From the NCBI RefSeq assembly GCF_016278385.1, contig NZ_JADQBY010000002.1, positions 170,338 through 234,337 on the forward strand: a stretch of DNA of 64,000 nt. Reading direction: 5' to 3'. The position numbers were made by a program, and so were the translations under genes. The stretch is from Methanolobus sp. Lineage in GTDB: Archaea; Halobacteriota; Methanosarcinia; Methanosarcinales; Methanosarcinaceae. Shown piece by piece: positions 1-11,804 of this stretch; the first letter of the stretch is position 1; every line of letters starts with the position of its first letter. A model generated the notes under the pieces. That model ran no database searches. It worked only from the letters and a program-made list of their open reading frames with translations, and had not been told where the DNA came from.

Positions 1-1
1 G

Positions 2-2620
2 ATTAGCCTTGAGGAAATCAAAAAAGCAATTACCGATGCAGGATATGAAGTTGGTGGAGATACTTGTCAGATTCCTGATGAAGGTGAGGCTGCATGTCCC
101 ATTATAATTGATGACGTGGAACCAGAGGAGAGTAAACCGGAACCAGGTTCTGTGAAGGACATTGCCTTCAAGGTTTCAGGAATGCAATGCTCTGCCTGCG
201 CACAGAACATTGAAAAAGCCCTGAATAAACGGGATGGTGTGATTTCTGCTTCAGTGAACCTGCCTATGGAAAGGGCTTCAATCAGCTATGATCCTGCCAT
301 CATCAGCCCGGAAGATATAGAAAAGACAATTGATTCTATCGGGTATCATGTTATGAAGGAAAGGATAGTCCTTGAGATCGGCGGAATGAAGTGTGCTGCC
401 TGTTCCCAGAACGTTGAAAAGGTACTGAAAAGACTGAAAGGTGTCAGCTCGGCAAGTGTTAATATTACCACAGGAAAGGCACAGGTGGAGTATAACTCAT
501 CCCTTGTCTCCATAGATGATATCAGAAAAGCCGTGGATGGTATCGGATATTTTGCCTCCCTGCCTGCCGATAGGAAAGAAACAGAGGACAGGGAAAGACA
601 GGAAAGGGAACATGAAATAAGGCAGCAGAGGAATAACCTGCTTATATCTATTACAGTCCTGATCCCAATTATGCTTGGAAATATGAGAATGATGTTTCCG
701 GGTCCGTTTGGATTTGTGCCAACCCTGTTTTCAGACAAGAACCTGTTGTTCCTCCTGGCAACCATTGTTATGGTTTTCCCGGGAAGACAGTTCTTCGTTG
801 GAACATACCGTGGCCTGAAACATGGCGTTACGGACATGAATTTGCTGATAGCTACCGGTACCGGGGCAGCTTATGTTATCAGTATTGCAGCAAGTTATCT
901 TAATCTCGGACCCGGCTACGAGAATGTGTATTATGATACCGCCGTGATGCTTATCACATTCATAACCTTTGGAAGATACCTGGAAGCAAGAGCAAAAGGA
1001 AGGACATCCGAATCCATTAAGAAACTCATTGGCCTTCAGGCAAAGACCGCACGCATTATTGTTGCCGGTGAAGAGAAGGAAGTACCTGTGGAAAACGTAC
1101 AGGTAGATGACATCGTCTTTGTAAGACCTGGAGAAAAGGCACCTGTAGATGGTGTTATTGTCGAGGGTTCTTCTGCCATGGACGAGTCAATGATAACAGG
1201 TGAGAGCATACCTGTTGAAAAGAATGTGGGCGACATGGTCATCGGTTCCACACTTAACAAGTCAGGAGCATTGAAATTCAAAGCCACCAATGTTGGTGCT
1301 GATACTGCACTTGCAAGGATAATCGAACTCGTGGAAAATGCCCAGACTTCCAAAGCACCCATACAGCGTATCGCTGATGTGGTTGCCGGACATTTCATTC
1401 TTATAGTACATGTTATCGCACTTGCAGCATTCTTCTTCTGGTACTTCATCGGGTATGAGAGATTCGATGTTGCACTGCATTCAGGAATAGCAAGTCCGTT
1501 CCTGTTCTCTTTGCTTATTTCTATCACCGTCCTTGTAATATCATGCCCATGTGCCGTAGGACTTGCAACACCTGCTGCCATTATGGTGGGCACTGGAAAA
1601 GGAGCTGAGAATGGCATACTCATAAAAGGCGGTGAAGCCCTTGAGAGAACTTTGAAGATAGACACTATTGTGTTCGATAAGACAGGAACTCTCACAAAAG
1701 GCAAACCAGAACTTACAGATATTGTGCTGACTGCCGGACATGACAGAGATGATGTGCTTGCATTTGCTGCAAGTGCTGAGAAAGGGTCCGAGCATCCCCT
1801 TGGTGAAGCCATTGTGAAGGCTGCCGAGGAAAAGAAGCTGAAAATTAGGAATGTAGATAATTTCAACTCCATTGCAGGACATGGTGTTGAAGCCACTATC
1901 GATGGCAACCGGATACTTCTGGGAACCCGTAAGCTCATGGAAGACAATGATGTTGACATCTCATTACTTATTGAGAATATGGAAAAACTTGAAGCCGAAG
2001 GCAAGACCGCCATGGTAGTTGCAAAGGAAGGGCAGGCCATTGGCCTGGTTGCCGTTGCAGACACACTCAAAGAAAACTCCAAAGAAGCCGTTGAAAAGCT
2101 ACAAGATATGGACATTGAAGTTGTGATGATAACCGGAGACAACCGCAGGACAGCAGATGCCATTGCATCCCAGCTTGGTATCAAGAGAGTGCTCTCCGAA
2201 GTACTTCCCGGAGACAAGGCTTCAGAGATAAGGAAGCTTCAAGAAGAGGGCAGGATAGTTGCAATGGTGGGAGACGGTATCAATGATGCACCTGCACTCA
2301 CTCAATCCGACATCGGCATCGCAATGGGAGCAGGAACCGATGTTGCAATGGAATCAGCGCAGATAGTCCTGATAAAGAACGACCTGCGAGATGTACTCGC
2401 ATCCATAAGGTTGAGCCGATTGACAATGAACAAGATCAAGCAGAACCTGTTCTGGGCATTCGGTTACAACAGTATTGGCATACCACTTGCAGCCGGGATA
2501 CTGTATCCGTTCATTACCAAAATAGTCATCAGCCCTGAACTTGCAGCGGCTTTCATGGCTATGAGCTCTATATCGGTCACAACCAATTCCCTGCTTATGA
2601 AACGCAGCAGGATAAAATAA
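2..2620 (+). CDS. copA: Heavy-metal (Cu+-type) translocating P-type ATPase, 5'-truncated by the window edge
   Basis: Frame is open from base 2 and encodes an extra partial HMA-like segment upstream of the tracked GTG at 116. Two intact HMA motifs ([18 protein letters not shown]), [13 protein letters not shown] (CPC), [15 protein letters not shown]. Confidence 0.95.
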   Translation: MSLEEIKKAITDAGYEVGGDTCQIPDEGEAACPIIIDDVEPEESKPEPGSVKDIAFKVSGMQCSACAQNIEKALNKRDGVISASVNLPMERASISYDPAIISPEDIEKTIDSIGYHVMKERIVLEIGGMKCAACSQNVEKVLKRLKGVSSASVNITTGKAQVEYNSSLVSIDDIRKAVDGIGYFASLPADRKETEDRERQEREHEIRQQRNNLLISITVLIPIMLGNMRMMFPGPFGFVPTLFSDKNLLFLLATIVMVFPGRQFFVGTYRGLKHGVTDMNLLIATGTGAAYVISIAASYLNLGPGYENVYYDTAVMLITFITFGRYLEARAKGRTSESIKKLIGLQAKTARIIVAGEEKEVPVENVQVDDIVFVRPGEKAPVDGVIVEGSSAMDESMITGESIPVEKNVGDMVIGSTLNKSGALKFKATNVGADTALARIIELVENAQTSKAPIQRIADVVAGHFILIVHVIALAAFFFWYFIGYERFDVALHSGIASPFLFSLLISITVLVISCPCAVGLATPAAIMVGTGKGAENGILIKGGEALERTLKIDTIVFDKTGTLTKGKPELTDIVLTAGHDRDDVLAFAASAEKGSEHPLGEAIVKAAEEKKLKIRNVDNFNSIAGHGVEATIDGNRILLGTRKLMEDNDVDISLLIENMEKLEAEGKTAMVVAKEGQAIGLVAVADTLKENSKEAVEKLQDMDIEVVMITGDNRRTADAIASQLGIKRVLSEVLPGDKASEIRKLQEEGRIVAMVGDGINDAPALTQSDIGIAMGAGTDVAMESAQIVLIKNDLRDVLASIRLSRLTMNKIKQNLFWAFGYNSIGIPLAAGILYPFITKIVISPELAAAFMAMSSISVTTNSLLMKRSRIK

Positions 2621-2632
2621 GGAGATGGTCAC

Positions 2633-2866
2633 ATGGATAATGTTTCAGGGAACAATACAGGAAAATACGCACTTATTGCAAGCATAGCTTCTTCACTAGT
2701 GCTTGTCATGATTTTTGCAGTGCTTTCTTTCATAGTGAACAGTTCCAGAACAATACCACTGTACAGTCAGGTGGACATCATTGCAGGCATGGTCTTTGTG
2801 TTCATTCTTAGTATGATAGTGTCAGCTTCGGTGTGGCCTGGGATTATTGAGAAAAGGGTGAAGTGA
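2633..2866 (+). CDS. Small membrane protein, two predicted TM segments, unknown function
   Basis: 77 aa, hydrophobic segments, starts 12 nt after copA with an upstream ggaga; probably co-transcribed. Confidence 0.6.
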   Translation: MDNVSGNNTGKYALIASIASSLVLVMIFAVLSFIVNSSRTIPLYSQVDIIAGMVFVFILSMIVSASVWPGIIEKRVK

Positions 2867-2923
2867 TAGTATTGTAATAACTTGGGCCATACATTATAAG
2901 TTTATTAATATTGGTGACATGAA

Positions 2924-3492
2924 ATGAATAATAGTCCGAAAACGATGCCTGAAGCTGAAGTTAGTCTTAATCTTGCACTATACCTTATTCTAAATGATTT
3001 TGTTACATCGAATGTAATGGTAGCCATCGATGGAGCACAAATTAAAACAGGCAATAATATTCACTTTCCAATTGAAGAGTTTATGGCAAAAAAGAATTGC
3101 AAAATGATTAAAAAACAAAATGATTGGAGAGGAACTTACAGAGTAGATAATGCTGCATATAACATTGAAGTTCATTCTACCCCAGGAAAAGGAGATGTTG
3201 TTGCTAAATTGATTAGTGGTGTTGATTTGCGCGTTGAAAGTAAAAAAGGACCTCTTACAAATAGTAAAAGTTCTAAAGAATATCCATTAATTAGAGAAGC
3301 AATTGGTCAACTTATACTATTGGAGAATATAATGACAACGATAAATTAGCGATTGCAATTCCAAATACACCAAAATTCAAAAGCCTTTCTGAAAAATGGA
3401 AAAAAGCATCCCTTATTCAAAAAAATAATATTTGTTTTTTATTAGTTGATAGAAATGGAAATGTAGAGAGAATTGAAGAGATATTGCATTAA
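2924..3492 (+). pseudogene. Hypothetical protein gene split by a frameshift
   Basis: ORF 2924-3349 ends at TAG. The +2-shifted frame continues from ~3313 with a plausible coding sequence (GEYNDNDKLAIAIPNTPKFKSLSEKWKKASLIQKNNICFLLVDRNGNVERIEEILH*) to 3492. Confidence 0.6.
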
Positions 3493-3962
3493 ATATCTCA
3501 CAATTTTGGGCTCTGTAGAAATCCTATCAAAATCCATAGACTGGAAATCGGATAGTATGCCAACATCGTGTAACGTATTTGGCAATATTTTTAAGTTGTA
3601 GTATTGTCCAAACTTGTTGTACTCATAACTATAGACCTATCCGTGCAAATACATAACACTTTTTGTATGAAGCATTATATACTAATAGGGACATATAAAT
3701 TATTCACATTAAAGACGATGCCCCTTCCAAATATTTATATTAAATAGACTTCGGTTTTTATTTCTGCTGGAAAACAATTAGGAATATTGCTCTGATGTGT
3801 TTCATTCTAGGGAGCTAAGTGAATGATATATCAAATCGTCTACGACAAAAGCAAGCAAACTCCTACATTAGTTAACAGTGTGAATGTGAAGATAGACACA
3901 TATAAATACACGTACAAAATATAATATGTATGATATATAACTGTCGTTAGTAAGTGATCCCT

Positions 3963-4328
3963 ATGACCAGAATATTAGTAGTCGAAGATAATTCCATGAA
4001 TATGGAACTAGTGACATACCTTCTTCAATCAAATGGAATGGAGGTCACACAAGCTGTAGATGGGCCAGAGGCATTGGAAAGAATCAAGAACGATCTCTTT
4101 GACCTAGTATTACTGGATATCCAGTTGCCTGGAATAGACGGATTAGAAGTCCTGAAAAAGATTAAAGAAAATCCAGCTTTACAGCAAATGCCAGTTGTTG
4201 CTTTAACCGCACATTCCATGCAAGGTGATGAGCAGAATTTCATCAGAGCAGGTTGCTCAGGCTACATTTCAAAACCTATCGATGTATCTCTATTCATGAT
4301 GGAAGTACGCTCTTTCATAACGATATAA
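3963..4328 (+). CDS. Single-domain response regulator (REC, DivK/CheY-like)
   Basis: TRILVVEDNSMNMELV, LVLLDIQLPGIDG, VVALTAHSM, YISKPID; ATG at 3963 within tracked ORF 3954. Confidence 0.85.
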   Translation: MTRILVVEDNSMNMELVTYLLQSNGMEVTQAVDGPEALERIKNDLFDLVLLDIQLPGIDGLEVLKKIKENPALQQMPVVALTAHSMQGDEQNFIRAGCSGYISKPIDVSLFMMEVRSFITI

Positions 4329-4340
4329 GGGGAGTTCTTT

Positions 4341-6521
4341 ATGCGAATATACCCTAAGACTCTGCTGACACTTGGAATTACATTCCTTTGTTTGTTTATC
4401 CTTTTGGCCGTTGCTACCGATCAGATCATTGGGAACAGTTATGGATCTCTGGAAGAAGATGATTTAGCAAAGAATGTCGAAAGGGCACAAAATGCAATCT
4501 GGGCTCAGGCATTAACTGCGGATATGACTGCAGCAAGTTTTGCAGTATGGGATGATACCTTTTACTTCCTGCAAGGATATGATGATTCCTATGTAGAAAG
4601 AAACATTGTTCCTGAAGGACTGGCCTCCATGCAAATCAATATGATGTTGTTCTATGACACTTCTAATGAGTTGTTCTATGGAATGGAAGCTGATTTAAAC
4701 ACTTATGAAGAAAAAGAGATATCTAATTCTTTACTGGAATACATAGGTTCAAACGAATTGCTTTTCTCTCATCCCACAAGTGATGATTTCATAACCGGTA
4801 TACTAAACTCGCCGGAAGGTCCATTGCTTATTTCCTCCTGGCCCATTACAAAAACCTCTGGAGACGGTCCTATTGTGGGTACCCTTGTTGTTGTAAAAAA
4901 TCTGGACTCTCCATGGATAGAGAACCTTGAAGAAGTGACCCAGTTAGATTTAAATTTAGGAGCCTTTAGTGAAACAAACCACTCATCCGGCATCAGCACT
5001 GCACCTTCGACTTTAGCAGAAACAGGTGACCTGAATATAACTTACTTGAGTGAAACATCTATTATGGGGTCCAGCATACTGAGTGATATCAATGGAAACC
5101 CTGCGTTAGTCTTAGATGTTGTGATGCCGAGGGATATTTACCAGCATGGTAGATCTTCAACCGAATTCATGATGTATGCACTCTTGATCATTGGGGTGGT
5201 TTTTGGCATTGTCCTGACATTTTCAATAGAAAGGTCTGTTCTGTCTCGTTTGACCTTATTAAGCCGTAACCTGACTGCCATCACTGATAGCAAGTCCATT
5301 TCTTCCCGTCTGGAGATTTCCGGGAATGATGAATTACATGATCTTTCAGTGACCATCAATGACATGTTGCAAGTTCTGGAAAATGAAGTAAAGGTCCGTG
5401 AAACTTTGAACTTATTGGAGTCCAGTCTGGAATCCATAAATGCCGGCGTTATGGTTGTAGATAGGGATTCGCGGCTGATCATGAATGACAAATTCATCAA
5501 TATGTGGAATATTAATGTAGAATTAATATCCCAAAACGATGCTTCAAAAGTGTTGGAATATATAGCAAGTCAAACAGATATTACAGAAGGAACTACTGAA
5601 CTGCTCGAAGAGCTGGAAAACTGTTCAAATGGATTCAGTATGACTTTGAACGTAAACAACAAGGCTGTTTATGACTGGTACGTAGGACCATTGAACCAGA
5701 ATGAGAATATTGTGGGTACTATCTATTGCGTAAATGACATCACTAATATCAAAGAAGCAGAGCGAAGCCTTATCCTGGCCAAGGTTGCAGCAGAGACTGC
5801 AAATCGTGCCAAGAGCGATTTCCTCACAAACATGAGCCACGAACTTCGTACTCCCCTGAACTCTATCATAGGTTTCTCTGACCTAATGATAGGTGGCAGC
5901 GTTGGGGAACTGGCTGACATGCAGAAAAAATTCCTGGGTAATATCTCTACAAGTGGAAAACATCTGCTATCTATTATAAACAACGTGCTAGATATTTCCA
6001 AAATCGAAGCAGGTAAAATGGAGTTGAATTGTGAACCATTCGGTATATCAGGGGCCATTGATGAGGTCAAAAAGCTTGTATCTCCACTTGCAGATGAAAA
6101 AGAACTAACAATAGAGTTTGTCATGGATGAGCAACTTGAAAATATATGTGCTGACAGAGTAAAGTTCAAGCAGATTATGTTCAATCTTGCAAACAACGCC
6201 ATCAAGTTCACTCCAAAAGGTGGAAAAGTCACAATTTCTGCACTAAGATTCCAGAATAAAGTGCAATTCACTGTAACGGATACAGGCATAGGGATCTCCG
6301 AAGAGAACAAGAGTAAGTTATTCCTGCCTTTCACACAGCTTGATTCAAACATAAACCGTCTTTATGAAGGAACAGGACTTGGCCTTTCCCTGGCGAAGCA
6401 ATTTGTGGAAATGCATGACGGTAAGATCTGGTTTGAAAGTGAGTTGGGAAAAGGTACATCTTTCACCTTTGAGTTGCCTTTGAAAACTGAAACTGTTGTA
6501 GATGCAAAAAGGCCGATATGA
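4341..6521 (+). CDS. CHASE4-HAMP-PAS-like sensor histidine kinase
   Basis: N-terminal TM, WDDTFYFLQGYDDSYV (CHASE4-like), second TM, H-box [20 protein letters not shown]-box [21 protein letters not shown]. Confidence 0.9.
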   Translation: MRIYPKTLLTLGITFLCLFILLAVATDQIIGNSYGSLEEDDLAKNVERAQNAIWAQALTADMTAASFAVWDDTFYFLQGYDDSYVERNIVPEGLASMQINMMLFYDTSNELFYGMEADLNTYEEKEISNSLLEYIGSNELLFSHPTSDDFITGILNSPEGPLLISSWPITKTSGDGPIVGTLVVVKNLDSPWIENLEEVTQLDLNLGAFSETNHSSGISTAPSTLAETGDLNITYLSETSIMGSSILSDINGNPALVLDVVMPRDIYQHGRSSTEFMMYALLIIGVVFGIVLTFSIERSVLSRLTLLSRNLTAITDSKSISSRLEISGNDELHDLSVTINDMLQVLENEVKVRETLNLLESSLESINAGVMVVDRDSRLIMNDKFINMWNINVELISQNDASKVLEYIASQTDITEGTTELLEELENCSNGFSMTLNVNNKAVYDWYVGPLNQNENIVGTIYCVNDITNIKEAERSLILAKVAAETANRAKSDFLTNMSHELRTPLNSIIGFSDLMIGGSVGELADMQKKFLGNISTSGKHLLSIINNVLDISKIEAGKMELNCEPFGISGAIDEVKKLVSPLADEKELTIEFVMDEQLENICADRVKFKQIMFNLANNAIKFTPKGGKVTISALRFQNKVQFTVTDTGIGISEENKSKLFLPFTQLDSNINRLYEGTGLGLSLAKQFVEMHDGKIWFESELGKGTSFTFELPLKTETVVDAKRPI

Positions 6522-6571
6522 ACTTGCTGAACGGAAATGTATAAGAAATGATGACTAAAGGGGATTGATCT

Positions 6572-9500
6572 ATGCGAATACGCAATAGAACACTGATGAT
6601 TCTTGGAGCTATTTTTCTAGTCCTGTTTGCCATTTTGCTTGTATCCACCGAACAAATAATGGGAAGCAGTTTTGCTCGCCTGGAAGAAGATGAGGTTTCG
6701 AAGAATGTCGGAAGAGCGGTGGCAACACTAGACTATCGTATCGCCACCCTCACTAGCACAGCAAATGATTGGGGTCATTGGGATGATACTTACAATTTCG
6801 TGCTAGGAGAAAGTGACGACTACATCACTAACAATCTCGAGGCCTCTGTAATAGCAAACCTTCAGTTAAATATGATGCTATTCTATGATGCTTCGGGTCA
6901 ACTATATTATGCAGAGGGGGCAGATATTGATAGTTATGAAGAACGAGATGTTTCGACTGCCTTGCTTGAATATCTGGCCACTCAAGAGTTATTATTTTCC
7001 AGACCATCCCACCCCGTTTATTTGAGTGGGATTATCGACACTCCCGAAGGACCTCTCCTACTTGCTACCAACCCTATCACTCCAAGTATAGATGATGAAG
7101 CCATAGTCGGAACCTTAATAATTGCGAGGTACCTGGATGCATCCTTAATTGAGGAACTTGAAGAAACAACCAGTTTATCTCTAGATACATGGAGTCTCAA
7201 TGTTGGGGATACAGCATCAGATCCTGTAAAGTTGTCTTCAGTTTTAGAGGCCAATGGGACTTTGTACATCCATCATGCCAGCGAAACTTCTATTATAGGA
7301 ACTACTGTATTGAATGATATTAATGGGAATCCTGCATTGGTTTTAGAAGCGGAAATGCCAAGAGGTATCCACCAGCAAGGTAAGGCTGCTATAAATTATG
7401 TAACTTTTATAATCCTGCTCATAGGAATCATATGTGGAATTGTAGTTGCGATATTATTGGAAAAATCAGTGTTATCAAAATTGTTCTTACTGAGCAACAA
7501 TCTTACTCAGATAACTGACAGTGGATCACTTTCCTCTCGTGTAGAGCTGGAAGGTAATGATGAACTGAATGATCTCGCAGATAACATAAACTACATGCTA
7601 GAGGGACTTGAAACAAAGGAGATAGAGTCCCAACAGGTTGAAACAGAGAATAAACAAAGAATGGAAACTGTTCTATCTAGCATTATCTGCGGTACACTCC
7701 TCATAGATGCAGAAACTCATATAATAGTTGATGCAAATCCAACAGCTGTAGAAGTCATCGGCCTGCCTAAAAAAGAGATAGTGGGTAATGTCTGCCATGA
7801 TTATATATGCCCGGTAAACACAGGAGAAGGTCTTTCTCATCATCACGGATCGACAATAAATAAGTCGGAAAGTATATTGATCAATGCATATGGAAATGAG
7901 ATCCCGATACTTATATCCATTGTGCCAGTATCGCTTTTTGATAGAACATATCTGGTTGAGAGTTTTGTGGACATGACAAGGATAAAGGAAGCTGAACAAA
8001 ACCTTTTCCAGGCCAAGATAACCGCGGAGATGGCCAATCGTGCCAAGAGCGAATTCCTTGCAAACATGAGCCATGAGCTACGCACACCCCTTAATTCAAT
8101 AATAGGTTTCTCTGACCTGATGATTAGCGGCAGTGTCGGAGAACTGGGTGACAAGCATATAAAATTTTTGGGCAATATCTCCACAAGCGGAAAACATCTG
8201 TTGTCCCTCATAAACAATGTACTTGATGTTTCCAAGATAGAAGCAGGTAAAATGGAGTTGGACTATGAACTATTCGATGTATACACTACCATTGGTGAAG
8301 TAAAACAGTTAGTAGCTCCCCTTGCGGATAAGAGCGAGCTCAAACTGGAAATATTAAAGGACGAAAGCCTTGAAAAAATATATGTTGACAGACTAAAGTT
8401 CAAGCAGATCCTGTTCAACCTTGCAAGCAACGCCATCAAGTTCACTCCCATAGGTGGAAAAGTCATTATCACTGCAGTAAGGGTTCATGACAAAGCACAA
8501 TTTAGTGTGAAAGATACGGGTATCGGTATATCCGAAGAGGACAGGAATAAGTTATTCCAACCCTTCGTGCAGCTTGAATCTACTACAACCCGTAGATACG
8601 AGGGGACCGGACTTGGACTTTCCCTTGTTAAAAAAATGGTGGAGATGCATGGCGGAAGTGTCTGGGTAGAAAGTGAATTGGGAAAAGGTACAACTTTTAC
8701 TTTTGAATTACCTTTAGAACCTGCTTTAAACAGAGAGATTACTGCTAAGATAGTGGCTATTCCTGCTAAGGCATCAACTGAAAGCGTAGTGAATGTTACG
8801 GGATCCAGGATATGTGTTCCACAAATAATCGAACCATCCAATTCAAAGGGTGACGAACCCCTTATACTTGTGGTGGAGGATGACGATGCTTCCAGGGAAT
8901 TGCTTGAAGCAACATTGGTATATGAAGGATATCGTGTGGCATCTGCAAAGAACGGAAAAGAGGCTCTTGAGCTTGCCAACGAGATGAAACCTTTTGCTAT
9001 CACTCTGGATATCATGATGCCAGGCATGGATGGCTGGGATGTACTGAAGCATTTGAAAGAGAAAGAGCCAACCCATGAGATCCCTGTAATAATCACTTCC
9101 ATGCTGGATGAAAGGGAACTGGGCATCATGTGGGGAGCGGTGGAACATTTCATCAAACCCATTCAAAAGAATGCATTACTTAATACACTGGATAAGGTGA
9201 AAGGAAATATCTCAAGATCATCGCTTAGTGTGTTGGTGGTGGATGATGAAGTAAATGCAGTGGAACTGTTAGCTGCGATGCTAGATAGTGAGGAGTTTGA
9301 TGTGCTAACAGCTTATGGAGGTCAAGAGGCCATAGACATTGCATTTAAAAACCATCCTGACGTGATCGTACTGGACCTCATGATGCCAGAAATCAGCGGC
9401 TTTGATGTGATAAAATCGCTCAAGGCAAATCCGGATACCATTGATACTCCTATCATTATCTGTACTGCAAAAGATCTGGAACCAACTGACCTAGATGCAC

Positions 9501-9595
9501 TTGATGGGAACGTTTCCCATATCATACACAAAGGTCTGTTCAATAGAGAGAAGCTTATTGGTTGTATAAAAGTTGTTCAAAAACAGGTTTTGTAG
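6572..9595 (+). CDS. CHASE4-HAMP-PAS histidine kinase with two C-terminal REC domains
   Basis: Same architecture as upstream paralogue plus [15 protein letters not shown]...[10 protein letters not shown] and [14 protein letters not shown]...[10 protein letters not shown]. Confidence 0.92.
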   Translation: MRIRNRTLMILGAIFLVLFAILLVSTEQIMGSSFARLEEDEVSKNVGRAVATLDYRIATLTSTANDWGHWDDTYNFVLGESDDYITNNLEASVIANLQLNMMLFYDASGQLYYAEGADIDSYEERDVSTALLEYLATQELLFSRPSHPVYLSGIIDTPEGPLLLATNPITPSIDDEAIVGTLIIARYLDASLIEELEETTSLSLDTWSLNVGDTASDPVKLSSVLEANGTLYIHHASETSIIGTTVLNDINGNPALVLEAEMPRGIHQQGKAAINYVTFIILLIGIICGIVVAILLEKSVLSKLFLLSNNLTQITDSGSLSSRVELEGNDELNDLADNINYMLEGLETKEIESQQVETENKQRMETVLSSIICGTLLIDAETHIIVDANPTAVEVIGLPKKEIVGNVCHDYICPVNTGEGLSHHHGSTINKSESILINAYGNEIPILISIVPVSLFDRTYLVESFVDMTRIKEAEQNLFQAKITAEMANRAKSEFLANMSHELRTPLNSIIGFSDLMISGSVGELGDKHIKFLGNISTSGKHLLSLINNVLDVSKIEAGKMELDYELFDVYTTIGEVKQLVAPLADKSELKLEILKDESLEKIYVDRLKFKQILFNLASNAIKFTPIGGKVIITAVRVHDKAQFSVKDTGIGISEEDRNKLFQPFVQLESTTTRRYEGTGLGLSLVKKMVEMHGGSVWVESELGKGTTFTFELPLEPALNREITAKIVAIPAKASTESVVNVTGSRICVPQIIEPSNSKGDEPLILVVEDDDASRELLEATLVYEGYRVASAKNGKEALELANEMKPFAITLDIMMPGMDGWDVLKHLKEKEPTHEIPVIITSMLDERELGIMWGAVEHFIKPIQKNALLNTLDKVKGNISRSSLSVLVVDDEVNAVELLAAMLDSEEFDVLTAYGGQEAIDIAFKNHPDVIVLDLMMPEISGFDVIKSLKANPDTIDTPIIICTAKDLEPTDLDALDGNVSHIIHKGLFNREKLIGCIKVVQKQVL

Positions 9596-9612
9596 AAAAT
9601 AAGTTTTCTACA
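9591..9612 (+). terminator. Hairpin overlapping the histidine kinase stop codon
   Basis: TGTAGAAAA-TAAG-TTTTCTACA, perfect 9-bp arms. Confidence 0.45.
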
Positions 9613-9649
9613 GAGCCCAATTTTGCTCCAATATTATAACCGTTTAATG

Positions 9650-10633
9650 TTAGTCCTCTAAATCAACATGCGGATTAATATCGCATCCCGTACATGGCAG
9701 GCACATTGTATCAAAAGTGTCGGCACGCAGACAATACTCGTCCAGTTTTTCCTTCAGGAAACGGTTGAGATGCAGCAACCTTTCTGCTGATGGCCGCTCT
9801 ATTGTTACTTCACCTTCACGCAAAGGATGTCTGGCAGCTGCCCTGAGAATTGGTACAACTCCTATGGATACGAGTTCTTCAATACCTTTCTCTGCAGATT
9901 CATCTGTTTCACCAAGACCGATTATGAAATTTGAGCAGACCTTATTCTTCCCGAAGATCTTGACACCTTGCCTTAGTGAATCAAGTAAGAATTCAAGGTC
10001 CTGATTAGGACAAACCTTTGCGTGAATCTCACGGTCCATGGTCTCAACATTGTATTTTAGCTCTCTTGCACCAGCTGCCTTGAGCCTGCGGGTGGAGTCT
10101 TCGGTCGGATATACGGAAACACCAATTGGCACATTGTATATCTCCCTGAGCCTGCGAATGAGTTCTTCAGCCCTTTCAACCTCGTCCTGTGCAGAGACTT
10201 CAACGCCTGATGTAATGGAAATTGCATTCATCCTGCCAGTATTATGGGCATCTTCGATCATCTTCAGCATCTGATCCATGCTCTTGACCTTGCCGCCAAG
10301 TTTTGGAACCGGGCAGAACTTACAATCATAAATGCATTTTTCACACATGGTTATGAACGCCTGATCAGGGCAGTGGATGAGTTCTTCTTCAATACTGCCT
10401 CTTGCAATCTCAACACCGTCCTTTCTTATCACAAGGTTCCCATTTTCCATTTCTGCATTTAAAGAAGATTCTTTTTTGACAGCAAGACGCACACGGTGCC
10501 CACCTGAATTGAAGAAGAAGGCCACATTTCCGGCCCCTGGACCGGCTGTGGGGATGGTCAGGTTATGGATTAGTGCAGGATCCATATTTACGGAACCTAC
10601 TGAGATGAGTTGTGCTTTGGTTTCTGGTTTCAT
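9650..10633 (-). CDS. Radical SAM protein, CX3CX2C motif, with Cys-rich C-terminus
   Basis: MCEKCIYDCKFCPVPKLGG (CX3CX2C), ISITSGVE, C-terminal DTMCLPCTGCDINPH; likely Met start at 10633 (MKPETK), tracked ORF to 10651. Confidence 0.85.
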   Translation of the reverse strand: MKPETKAQLISVGSVNMDPALIHNLTIPTAGPGAGNVAFFFNSGGHRVRLAVKKESSLNAEMENGNLVIRKDGVEIARGSIEEELIHCPDQAFITMCEKCIYDCKFCPVPKLGGKVKSMDQMLKMIEDAHNTGRMNAISITSGVEVSAQDEVERAEELIRRLREIYNVPIGVSVYPTEDSTRRLKAAGARELKYNVETMDREIHAKVCPNQDLEFLLDSLRQGVKIFGKNKVCSNFIIGLGETDESAEKGIEELVSIGVVPILRAAARHPLREGEVTIERPSAERLLHLNRFLKEKLDEYCLRADTFDTMCLPCTGCDINPHVDLED

Positions 10634-10693
10634 GAATTCTCCGATAACCAAAAGAATGGTCGGTTTTGGTAATCATAACTATATAGGCTATTT

Positions 10694-11563
10694 TTACCTG
10701 AGATACTTTATTGTTTCCCTAAACTGGTCTATACCGCAACGGTCGATGACATCACCCAGCCTTTCCCCTTCAAGGGCATTCTGGCGATAATAAGCAATGG
10801 TCTTTTCAAGTACATCAAACACAACTTCCTCGTCGTCAGTCTTAAGCAACTTCTGGCCCATGCGTGGCTTTTTACCAACCTTGCCTCCAACAAATACAGT
10901 GAATCCCTGTTCTTTTATTTGCATGGCATCTTTCCGACAGGCTGCAATGCATAAACCACAGGATACACACTTATTCATGTCCAGATATAAGCTGCCGTTC
11001 TCTATTGTTATGGCAGACATCCCACATGCTTTTTCACACTGCCTGCACATGACACAGTTTTCCTCAATAAATAGCGGTTCTAAAAAACCCATAATACCAA
11101 AATCATTTTCCTGAACTTTCAGACAGGATGCAGGACAGCCGGTTACCGCTATTTTGAATTTATATGGGACAGGTTTTGCAAAGTATATTTCATCTATTTT
11201 TTCACATATGCCCTGGCAGTCAATCAGACCGCGTTTACACACCCTGTCACCCTGGCATGCCACAACGGCCCTTATCTTCTTTCCTGATGCTCCGGGACCG
11301 ATTCCTGCAGACATCATCTGTTCACTTGCGTCCCCTGCATTATCTAAATGAACGAACGGTATCTCAATTCCCTGACGTGATGTTATGTGAACATAACCTT
11401 TGCCATACCGGTCTGCAGCATCGGCTACCGCTCTGAGATAGTCGGATGTCACATTGCCACCTGCTGCATGCAGACGCATTGAGAAGTAGTCATCCTGTCT
11501 CTGGGAAAGGAAACCGTTGTCTTTGAGCAGGTCTTTATCTGTATTTTTTGCCATTTGGGTCAC
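10694..11563 (-). CDS. Dissimilatory sulfite reductase-like protein (siroheme/[4Fe-4S], Dsr-LP) with ferredoxin domain
   Basis: CQGDRVC (CX5C) ... CPASC (CX3C) siroheme-[4Fe-4S] motif; CVMCRQCEKAC and CVSCGLCIAAC ferredoxin clusters. Confidence 0.88.
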   Translation of the reverse strand: MTQMAKNTDKDLLKDNGFLSQRQDDYFSMRLHAAGGNVTSDYLRAVADAADRYGKGYVHITSRQGIEIPFVHLDNAGDASEQMMSAGIGPGASGKKIRAVVACQGDRVCKRGLIDCQGICEKIDEIYFAKPVPYKFKIAVTGCPASCLKVQENDFGIMGFLEPLFIEENCVMCRQCEKACGMSAITIENGSLYLDMNKCVSCGLCIAACRKDAMQIKEQGFTVFVGGKVGKKPRMGQKLLKTDDEEVVFDVLEKTIAYYRQNALEGERLGDVIDRCGIDQFRETIKYLR

Positions 11564-11804
11564 TTTCTGTTCCAGTTTATATGGAATTTACTTGAAACGC
11601 CTGTAAATAGTGAAGGAAGATGAAGGCTATAATATTACACGAGATATTGTAAAAGCGTTTTGGATAATATCAAATCAATACTAAAATACAATGAATAATC
11701 ATTACCATGCGAACCTTCATCATTATTTAATTCAAATTTTGTTTTATACCATAAGAACAATATGACGCATCCTAAAAGGACATCCGTGATCCTGGGAGAT
11801 TGAG

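Noticed and set aside
1036-2217. 393-aa minus-strand ORF antisense to copA
   Set aside because: Low-complexity Ser/Thr-rich translation lying fully within the strongly supported copA frame; typical antisense shadow ORF.
8485-9162. 225-aa minus-strand ORF within the second histidine kinase
   Set aside because: Antisense shadow of conserved kinase/REC coding sequence.
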